From: Rubrobacter sp.
GTDB taxonomy: Bacteria; Actinomycetota; Rubrobacteria; Rubrobacterales; Rubrobacteraceae
Length of the DNA stretch: 12,117 bases
Direction of reading: 5' to 3'
NCBI GenBank assembly: GCA_019247245.1
Contig: JAFAPF010000419.1
Location: forward strand, 1-12,117
Shown: piece by piece, positions 1-5,664 of the stretch
Layout of the letters: each line of letters begins with the position of its first letter
Numbering within the stretch: the first letter of the stretch is position 1
Translations under genes and position numbers: made by a program
The notes under the pieces: model-generated
Databases searched by the model: none
Told to the model about the DNA's origin: nothing
The model's input: the letters and a program-made list of their open reading frames with translations, nothing else

Positions 1-84
1 TGAGCTTGACTTTGGCTCCTCTACATTCTCTAGCACAAGGGCGCTCTTCGGGTCCCCGAGCTCGTGCACCTGCCAGGCGCGCAT
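1..84 (-). CDS. Quinone oxidoreductase / zinc-type alcohol dehydrogenase family protein, N-terminal 28 residues (runs off left edge)
   Basis: The frame starts at an ATG (82-84 on the plus strand, read in reverse) and stays open to the window edge. The first residues read MRAWQVHELGDP followed by a short hydrophobic strand and an acidic stretch ending near VEEP. This is the typical opening of NADPH:quinone reductase-like medium-chain dehydrogenases, where the first strand of the GroES-like fold carries 'MRAxxxxxxGxP'. A clear AGGAGG ribosome site lies six bases before the ATG, which supports both the gene and its start. It lies 60 bases downstream of the SDR gene in the same direction, so the two may be co-transcribed oxidoreductases. 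The cofactor-binding and any zinc-binding residues lie outside the window, so substrate and metal dependence cannot be judged. Confidence 0.7.
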   Translation of the reverse strand, partial: MRAWQVHELGDPKSALVLENVEEPKSSS

Positions 85-144
85 TCCAAGCCTCCTTTCC
101 ACTCTCGATACGGGAACCCGAGCTTATCATGCTCGTTTCGCCTC

Positions 145-921
145 TTACCAGGCTGTTTGGCCGCCATCTATGATGACCGTCTGTCCGGTCATATAGTCGG
201 CGGCAGCCGAGGCGAGAAAGACGACAACCCCCTTTATATCCTCTGGCTGTCCGAAGCGGTGCATGGGTATGTCCTCTAGCATCTTATCCTCGAACTTCTC
301 GATAAGTCCGCCGCTCATCTTTGTTGGAAACCAGCCGGGGACGATAGCGTTGACGTTTATGCCGTATTGGGCCCAGCTCGTGGCGAGATCGCGAGTCATG
401 GAGATAACGGCGCCCTTACTGGAGTTGTAGCCGATCGTCTGCATGTAGTCGGGATGTCCACCGATGAGCCCGGCAATAGAGGCGATGTTCACGATCTTAC
501 CCCCCTCCCCCTTCTCGATCATGCGGCGTCCGACGGCTTGACACATCAGGAACGTCCCCCGCACGTTGACCTGCATCACCAAGTCGAACTTCTCGAGTGG
601 CATCTCTTCTACCGGCGCTCCCCACGTCGCCCCGCTGTTATTGACGAGGACGTCTATCGCTCCGAAAGCATCTTCCGCCCTGGCCACCACGTCCTTCACC
701 TCTTCAGGGTTGGTGACATCGCAAGGGAGAGCCAAGGCCTCACCACCGCGATCCTCTATCTTCGCCTTTACTTCCTCAAGCGCCTCCAATTTGCGGGAGC
801 AGAGGACGACGCTCGCCCCAGCATCGGAGAGGGCCTCGGCCATGTACTGCCCTAGGCCCTGACCCCCACCGGTGACCAGCGCTGTTTCGCCGTCGAGGCG
901 GAACAGATCAAGAGTGTTCAT
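145..921 (-). CDS. Short-chain dehydrogenase/reductase (SDR), classical type
   Basis: This 258-residue protein has the full classical SDR set. The nucleotide-binding motif TGGGQGLG is at residues 17-24, the CDVT turn at 67-70, NNSG at 94-97, and the catalytic tetrad is N119, S148, Y165 and K169 (YNSSK). PG is at 195-196 and a C-terminal strand ends in IDGG. The length is normal for the family. R43, just after the second beta-strand (CSRK), favours NADP(H) over NAD(H), an inference from family rules. The start is supported by AAAGGA six bases before the ATG. By memory it most resembles gluconate-5-dehydrogenase-like and 3-oxoacyl reductase-like SDRs, but the substrate cannot be set from sequence. 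A quinone-oxidoreductase gene follows 60 bases downstream. An operator-like palindrome lies about 90-110 bases upstream of the start, at 1010-1032. Confidence 0.93.
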   Translation of the reverse strand: MNTLDLFRLDGETALVTGGGQGLGQYMAEALSDAGASVVLCSRKLEALEEVKAKIEDRGGEALALPCDVTNPEEVKDVVARAEDAFGAIDVLVNNSGATWGAPVEEMPLEKFDLVMQVNVRGTFLMCQAVGRRMIEKGEGGKIVNIASIAGLIGGHPDYMQTIGYNSSKGAVISMTRDLATSWAQYGINVNAIVPGWFPTKMSGGLIEKFEDKMLEDIPMHRFGQPEDIKGVVVFLASAAADYMTGQTVIIDGGQTAW

Positions 922-1009
922 CAGGTGTCCTTTCCCTCATCTCGTCTGGCGGCTTGTGTCCATGGCCCACCATATACCTTATCTTCTGTAGTAGAAGCCG
1001 AGCGTCGTA

Positions 1010-1032
1010 TATCATGTCCTGCCAACATGATA
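1010..1032. promoter_or_regulatory. Operator-like palindrome upstream of the SDR gene
   Basis: The arms TATCATGT (1010-1017) and ACATGATA (1025-1032) are perfect inverted repeats of eight bases around a seven-base spacer. A 23-bp dyad of this shape is typical of sites for dimeric helix-turn-helix repressors. It lies in the gene-free stretch before the SDR start at 921, next to a second AT-rich palindrome: TTTAAT (1035-1040), one base, ATTAAA (1042-1047). Which regulator binds is unknown, and no intact regulator is in the window. Confidence 0.5.
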
Positions 1033-1043
1033 CCTTTAATTAT

Positions 1044-1070
1044 TAAAAACCCAGGGCTGGAGGAGCTCTG
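1044..1070 (-). terminator. Weak Rho-independent terminator-like hairpin
   Basis: Read on the minus strand, bases 1070-1052 form a seven-position stem with one A/C mismatch and a five-base CCTCC loop. Two G and a run of five T follow (1049-1045), then more AT-rich sequence. The shape suits a weak intrinsic terminator for minus-strand transcription arriving from 1100 and above. No intact minus-strand gene lies there, so it may be a relic or chance. Confidence 0.28.
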
Positions 1071-1820
1071 CAGCTTACGTTGTCGGGTGGGGACTAAGGA
1101 CACCATCACGGCGAGTCCGATATCACCGCCCCCCGTTCACTCTCGGGAACGATCCGGAACGTCTATAGCGAGGACCCGGTTAGGACCCGGTTTACTGATG
1201 GGCGGCACCGCTTCTAGTTTCTACGATAGCGTCGGTGTACCTAATCGGGGCCTTCAGCAACACCGTCTCGCCCGAGACGGTGTTGGAAATCGCCTCGACA
1301 GGACTTCTTCTGGCACTGCCCTGCGCGATGGCCCCTCGGCCTCAAGGCCACTGCGGCGGCGAACCCTAGATACTGGTGGTCCTGATCTTATTGGCCGCGT
1401 AGGTATCGGGGTGCTCTTGGAGGGTGTGAAGGTCGGAGACACAATGGTGCTCCCTGATGGTGTAGGGCTCGACCTGAGGATGAAGGGTAGTCTCGATGAC
1501 CCTTGTAGTAATGCTGGGCACTCAAGCTCATAGTCTCGATGTGCTTCATCCCGCTGGACTTCGGCGAGCTCTTGAGTTTGCCACCTTTGAATCGTGGGCT
1601 GCGCGTTCAGTCTGCTGCCCAAGGTGTGTCTACGAGAGACTCTCCGAGAAGACGATTTGAATCGTGTTTTCGTCAGCTTGGCGCTGGTCGTACTGCGAGC
1701 TTTAGGCAACGCTACGAGTGCTCTCTAAAGTCTGTTTGTAACCTACAAGATTATCAAGCAAACTCATAATAAGCTAATCAGGGCTAGGTATATTTAGCTT
1801 CGCATTTGTGAGGGAGACTC
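1048..1820. other. Gene-poor stretch with degraded coding scraps
   Basis: No intact gene is recognisable on either strand. Open frames exist on both strands (plus 925-1533, minus 1254-1709), but their proteins are rich in Arg, Ser and Pro, lack known motifs, and look like frames over degraded or non-coding DNA. The best coding hint is a hydrophobic plus-strand segment at 1199-1402, listed separately. Other visible structure is a tandem 11-bp repeat (1171-1192), a 13-bp-arm palindrome (1258-1285) and an inverted repeat AAGCTAA/TTAGCTT (1771-1777 and 1794-1800) just before the broken transporter gene. The region looks like a graveyard of one or more old genes. Confidence 0.45.
1199..1402 (+). 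pseudogene. Possible remnant of a multi-pass membrane transporter
   Basis: In one plus-strand frame, bases 1199-1366 encode a protein-like stretch with two hydrophobic helices: LLVSTIASVYLIGAF, then a short polar turn, then LEIASTGLLLALPCAMA. After a stop (1367-1369) the same frame gives another hydrophobic run, ILVVLILLAA, and a second stop at 1400-1402. The helix-turn-helix pattern of hydrophobic residues resembles the later membrane spans of amino-acid permeases of the APC superfamily, but this is pattern memory only. No start or ribosome site is visible and the frame is closed on both sides, so if it was a gene it is a fragment. The opposite strand has no convincing alternative. Confidence 0.27.
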
Positions 1821-2677
1821 ATGTTCACCGACCGACGTTTTACCGTACTGGCATTTGTCTTCCTGGTAATCTTCTAGGGATCTTCGTTTCCGGCCATTAA
1901 GATCGCCCTGGGCTACATACCATCGATCCTGTTTTCCAGTCTTCGCACGCTGCTCTGCGGGTTCACCATAACGGCTGTGGCAGTAATGTTGGGCGAGAAG
2001 ATGAACGTGGGGCGCAACTGGCCCGCGCTCGTGTTGCTGGCCCTCTTCAACGTGGTGCTTATGAGCCGTCAGACCCTTGCAATACTCTACTTGCCAGCCG
2101 GATTGGCGGCGGTCCTAATCTACCTTCAACCTAGACTAGTCAGCTTTCTGGCGTGGCTCATGCTTGAGGAAGTACTTTCACCGGCGAAACTAGTCGGGTT
2201 GTTCTTGGGTTTCTCTGGAATAGTTGCGGTAAGCGTCGGAAGCCTCCTTGGGACGATGCCACCCCTAGGGGTGGCATTCGGAATGGCTACGGCTCTTTTC
2301 TGGGCGGTTGGGACCGTATACTTTAAGAAGGTTCAGGAGAGAGTTTCGACGCTGTGGTCGGTTGCAGAACCGTTTCTTATCGGGGGCGTCTTTCTGGCGG
2401 CTCTCGGGCTCGTCCTTGAGCTATGGTCGAGATCTCGTGGACGGGAACCTTTATTGCGAGTCGGCTGTATGTGTCTCTGGGCGGTACCGCTCTCGCTTGG
2501 GTACTCTGGTTGGGGCTCGTGCGGGCTGGCGAGGCGAGCCGGGTTGCAGCTTACGCTTTCTTTGTCCCACTTATAGCGGGGCTGATGGGTGCGCTGTTCC
2601 TGGGTGAGAACCTAAACTTCTCTCTTCTCGTGGACGCTGCCCTGGTTATCTCAGGCATCTACCTTGTCAACCGCTAG
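1821..2677 (+). pseudogene. EamA/DMT-family transporter, broken by a stop and a frameshift
   Basis: The gene begins at ATG 1821 after a GGGAGA ribosome site and reads MFTDRRFTVLAFVFLVIF before TAG at 1875-1877. The frame continues with GSSFPAIKIAL, and EamA proteins normally have VxxWGSSFPAIK here, so the stop most likely replaced the conserved tryptophan (TGG to TAG). The frame then runs through the first EamA repeat (ILYLPAGLAAVLIYLQP, then a LEE segment) and into the second. Near 2420-2430 the family-like sequence jumps frame, as after a one-base deletion. It continues as SLGGTALAWVLWLGLVRAGEASRV and the final helices to the stop at 2675-2677. Rejoined, it would be about 285 residues with roughly ten membrane spans, the normal size for drug/metabolite exporters. 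Without both repairs no full-length transporter can be made. The substrate is unknown. Confidence 0.85.
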
Positions 2678-2862
2678 CTGCACCCGGAAATTACGTTGAC
2701 GACCCGCGCGGGCATAGCAAGTAATGTCTAATTGTTCACCTGATAATCAACCTGACAACTGTTCAGTGGCGGCGGTGACGGTGGTCAACGACCATGCTAG
2801 AGTGCAGTATAGGTGGGACTCGCGTCGGGCAAGGACGCGGCGAAGAAAAGGAGGAGAAGCTA
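2678..2862 (+). promoter_or_regulatory. Leader of the acyl-CoA dehydrogenase gene with candidate control elements
   Basis: This short stretch separates the broken transporter from the acyl-CoA dehydrogenase. It holds a TTGACG hexamer at 2696-2701, but no good -10 box at ideal spacing (AGTAAT lies 18 bases on). A small dyad TGGTC-AAC-GACCA is at 2782-2794. An excellent ribosome site, AGGAGG at 2849-2854, lies eight bases before the TTG start at 2863. The ribosome site is firm; promoter and operator are only candidates. Confidence 0.35.
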
Positions 2863-4053
2863 TTGCAGCCGTTGATAGCCGACGTTACCCAATCCTTACG
2901 AACCGACTATTACCTACTAGATGATCTGCTCACAGACGAGGAGCGTGAGCTTCGGGACAGAGTTCGCGCCTTCGCCAACCAGGAAGTCATCCCTATCATA
3001 AATGAGTACTGGAACAAGGAGGAGTTCCCGTTCGAATTGATCCCCAAGCTAGCCGAACTCGGCATTGCGGGCACGACTATAAAAGGCTACAGCTGCCCGG
3101 GTATGAGCCAGGTGGCAGCGGGGCTTGTGGCTGCGGAGATGGCCCGTGGGGATGGCAGCCTCAACACTTTCTTCGGGGTCCACTCAGGGCTGGCGATGGG
3201 CTCTATCGCCATCTGCGGCTCGGAGGAGCAGAAGGAGAAGTGGCTTCCTTCGATGGCGAGGATGGAGAAGATCGGCGCCTTCGGCCTCACCGAGGCCAAG
3301 CACGGCTCCGACGTAGTAAGGCTCGAGACTAGGGCGCGCCGCCAGGGAGACGAGTACGTTATAGACGGAGAGAAACGTTGGATCGGCAACGCCTCCTTCG
3401 CCGATGTTACCGTCGTCTGGGCCCGCGACGACGAAGACAACATCACCGGCTTCCTCATCGAGAAGGACATGGAAGGCTTCTCCACGAAGATTATGACTGG
3501 AAAGATGGGCAAGCGCGCCGTGTGGCAGGCGGACGTCAAGCTTGAGGGTGTCCGTGTTCCGCTAGAGAACCGTCTCGCTAACGCCTACACCTTCAAGGAC
3601 ACTAGCAAGGTCCTCGTTGCTACGCGCGCCATGGTGGCATGGGAGTGCATAGGGCACGCGATCGCCTCTTACGAGGCTGCCCTGACCTACGCCAAAGAAA
3701 GGGAGCAGTTCGGCAAGCCGGTGGCGGGCTTCCAGCTCATCCAGAACAAGCTGGCGAATATGCTCGCCGAGATCACCAATATGCAGCTTTTGTGCTTCAG
3801 GCTCGCCCAGCTGCAAGAAGAAGCCAAGATGACCGGTGGGATGGCATCGTTGGCGAAGATGAACAATGCCCGTAAGGCCAAGCAGGTGTGCGCCGACGCA
3901 CGTGACATCATGGGCGGTAACGGCGTCTTGCTTGAGTACTATGTAGCGAGGCACCTCTCCGATATGGAGATTGTTTACACCTACGAGGGCACCGATACTA
4001 TCCAGTCTCTTATCGTCGGGCGCGAGATTACCGGCATAGGAGCCTTCGTCTAG
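2863..4053 (+). CDS. Acyl-CoA dehydrogenase, ACX4/glutaryl-CoA dehydrogenase-like clade
   Basis: This FAD flavoenzyme oxidises an acyl-CoA at the alpha-beta bond, the first step of beta-oxidation. The TTG at 2863 is preferred over ATG 2794 because AGGAGG lies eight bases before it; this gives 396 residues, a normal length. Family landmarks are FGLTEAKHGSD (140-150), RWIGN (172-176), EREQFGKP (279-286), GGNG (351-354) and YEGT (374-377), in which E375 is the expected catalytic base. The N-terminus (TDYYLLDDLLTDEE), EYWNKEEFPF, TIKGYSCPG and the tail GREITGIGAF match from memory the plant peroxisomal short-chain acyl-CoA oxidase ACX4 and glutaryl-CoA dehydrogenases. The arginine that binds the glutaryl carboxylate in the latter appears to be N101 here, so a glutaryl-CoA role is unlikely. 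Chain-length range is unknown. It converges on the fadA-fadN operon. Confidence 0.95.
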   Translation: MQPLIADVTQSLRTDYYLLDDLLTDEERELRDRVRAFANQEVIPIINEYWNKEEFPFELIPKLAELGIAGTTIKGYSCPGMSQVAAGLVAAEMARGDGSLNTFFGVHSGLAMGSIAICGSEEQKEKWLPSMARMEKIGAFGLTEAKHGSDVVRLETRARRQGDEYVIDGEKRWIGNASFADVTVVWARDDEDNITGFLIEKDMEGFSTKIMTGKMGKRAVWQADVKLEGVRVPLENRLANAYTFKDTSKVLVATRAMVAWECIGHAIASYEAALTYAKEREQFGKPVAGFQLIQNKLANMLAEITNMQLLCFRLAQLQEEAKMTGGMASLAKMNNARKAKQVCADARDIMGGNGVLLEYYVARHLSDMEIVYTYEGTDTIQSLIVGREITGIGAFV

Positions 4054-4056
4054 GCT

Positions 4057-4408
4057 TCAACCTTCTCCGCGACGTGCGGGCGTCGAACCTAGATGCGCGG
4101 CAGTATTACCGTCTTCGGCGTGAGTCTCACCGCCCAAAGCTGCTGACTCTTTCCTCGATGAAGGGGCTCGCCGACGAGGCGTAGCCCGCCCTACTGATGG
4201 GATCATAAAAGTAGGTCACGTTGTTGAGACCAACCGCGACTCTGTTCTGACCCTTCCGCGAGGTAAGCGCCGATTGTGTATGTTTCGATCAGCACGGTAA
4301 ACATGCCGACGTGCACTAGTTCCCAGGGTTTGCTGGTAAGTGTGGTTCTCGAACTAGGGAACGACCTTCGAGAGCCTCCTACTCAAAGCGCAGGCTGAGG
4401 AGCTGCAT
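4057..4408 (-). pseudogene. Decayed hotdog-fold acyl-CoA thioesterase (PaaI/4HBT-like)
   Basis: No single frame is open, but pieces in different minus-strand frames join in order into a plausible thioesterase. They are MQLLSLRFE then a stop (from ATG 4408), FENHTYQQTLG, LVHVGMFTVLIETYTIGAYLA, GQNRVAVGLNNVTYFYDPIS, then LWAVRLT and HAEDGNTAAHLGS to a stop at 4057. The 'LVHxGxFxxLIETxxxIGAYL' segment corresponds to the HGG-containing central helix of hotdog thioesterases, and 'VAVGLNNVTYF.PIS' to the following strand. At least two frameshifts and two in-frame stops are needed. It starts 60 bases after the thiolase stop in the same direction, so it was probably the last gene of the beta-oxidation operon, releasing free acid from CoA esters. 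The assignment rests on motif memory; the decay itself is directly visible. Confidence 0.6.
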
Positions 4409-4468
4409 GAAGATGCTCTCGCCCTCCAGGTTGATAGCTCTTCTCGGCGGCTTCGTTACGATCGGTTC

Positions 4469-5647
4469 TCAATTCTGAAGGTTCTCGAAGATGCCTGCCG
4501 CTCCCATACCACCACCGATACACATCGTCACCATGCCGTACTTGGAATTCCGCCGTCTCATCTCGCTTATAAGCTGGACAGTGAGCTTGGTGCCTGTGGC
4601 GCCCATGGGGTGGCCAAGGGCTATGGCGCCGCCGTTTACGTTCATCTTCTCGAGGTCCAAACCTACCTCGCGGATACAGGCCAGCGTCTGCGCGGCAAAC
4701 GCCTCGTTGAACTCGATGATGTCTATATCATCGAGCGAGAGGCCGGTAAGCTCTAAGACCTTAGGGATTGCGACGCTCGGTCCCATACCCATGATCTCCG
4801 GACGGACACCTCCAACGGCAAAGCCGACGAAGCGGGCGAGTACCTTGAGACCACGCTCTTCGGCCTGCTCGCGCTCCATGACCACCACCGCCGCGGCCCC
4901 GTCGCTCGTCTGGGAGGAGTTCCCAGCAGTAACAGAACCGTCCTTTTGGAAGACTGCAGGAAGCTTGGCGAGCTTCTCTAGCGAGGTGTCGCGCGGCCCC
5001 TCGTCCCGCGTGAAGGTGGTCTCCATATGCTGAGGCTCGCCGTTATCATCCACCCAGTCAAGCTTCACGTCGAGCGGCACGATCTCCTCGTCGAATAGGC
5101 CAGAGCTTACGGCCTCTCCAGCCAAGGTGTGGCTCCTGAGGGCGAACTCATCCTGGTCCTCGCGGGAGATCCCGTACTCTTTAGCGACCTGCTCTGCTGT
5201 CAGACCCATACCCATATAGACCTCCGGGTTGGTCTCAACGAGCGTGGAGTTTGGGGAGAAAAGTGGCATCTCTAAAGTTGAGGACATGTGCTCAACGCCA
5301 CCCGAGATTATCGTGGTCGCATTACCGGCCATGATCCTCTCGGCCGCGTTCGTGATTGTCTGCAATCCGGAGGAACAGAAGCGGTTCACAGTCTGTGCCG
5401 GAACGGCCTCAGGCAGACCAGCCCTGATCGACGATTGACGGGCAATGTTGTAACCCTGGGGACCTTCGGGCATCGCACATCCAATGATTACGTCCTCGAC
5501 CTCCGAGGGATCCAAGCCCTCCGCGCGGTTGAGCACCTCGTTTATGCAAGCGGCGGTCATGTCAGCCGGATGCGTGCCCCTTAGAGTACCTCTGGGAGCG
5601 CGACCTACCGCGGTCCGGGCACCTGAGACTATGACGGCTTCTTTCAT
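4469..5647 (-). CDS. fadA: Acetyl-CoA C-acyltransferase (3-ketoacyl-CoA thiolase), FadA type
   Basis: The enzyme cleaves 3-ketoacyl-CoA with CoA to acetyl-CoA and a shortened acyl-CoA, the last step of beta-oxidation. At 392 residues it has normal thiolase length. The nucleophilic cysteine is C91 in NRFCSSGLQ. NEAF is at 314-317, GGAIALGHPMGATG holds H346, and the second active cysteine C376 is in MCIGGGMGAAG. All catalytic positions are present. AAAGGAG lies eight bases before the ATG. The fadN stop is only 17 bases upstream, so translation of the pair is probably linked, as in the fadN-fadA arrangement known from Bacillus. A biosynthetic acetoacetyl-CoA thiolase cannot be fully excluded by sequence, but the neighbours make a degradative role much more likely. 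A decayed thioesterase follows. Confidence 0.95.
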   Translation of the reverse strand: MKEAVIVSGARTAVGRAPRGTLRGTHPADMTAACINEVLNRAEGLDPSEVEDVIIGCAMPEGPQGYNIARQSSIRAGLPEAVPAQTVNRFCSSGLQTITNAAERIMAGNATTIISGGVEHMSSTLEMPLFSPNSTLVETNPEVYMGMGLTAEQVAKEYGISREDQDEFALRSHTLAGEAVSSGLFDEEIVPLDVKLDWVDDNGEPQHMETTFTRDEGPRDTSLEKLAKLPAVFQKDGSVTAGNSSQTSDGAAAVVVMEREQAEERGLKVLARFVGFAVGGVRPEIMGMGPSVAIPKVLELTGLSLDDIDIIEFNEAFAAQTLACIREVGLDLEKMNVNGGAIALGHPMGATGTKLTVQLISEMRRRNSKYGMVTMCIGGGMGAAGIFENLQN

Positions 5648-5664
5648 CGCATGGTCTCCTTTGT

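Noticed and set aside
367..862. Plus-strand open frames of 162 and 98 residues
   Set aside because: They are antisense to the fully supported SDR gene and their proteins have no family motif.
925..1533. Plus-strand frame of 202 residues
   Set aside because: Low-complexity, Arg/Ser/Pro-rich product with no motif, crossing palindromes and a terminator-like hairpin; the coding hint in this area is in a different frame.
1254..1709. Minus-strand frame of 151 residues considered as a transposase or integrase fragment
   Set aside because: No DDE, HTH or tyrosine-recombinase signature and no terminal inverted repeats or target duplications were found.
1875..1877. TAG read as an amino acid (stop recoding) in the EamA gene
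   Set aside because: Intact genes in the window use TAG as their stop, and the same transporter gene also has a frameshift, so it is simply broken.
2794..2862. Longer start of the acyl-CoA dehydrogenase at ATG 2794
   Set aside because: No ribosome site, and the extra 23 residues do not look like the family; TTG 2863 has an AGGAGG at ideal spacing.
4054..4468. Shared bidirectional terminator between the converging acyl-CoA dehydrogenase and thiolase genes
   Set aside because: No stem with a T-run on either strand could be found; the stretch is explained better as a decayed thioesterase.
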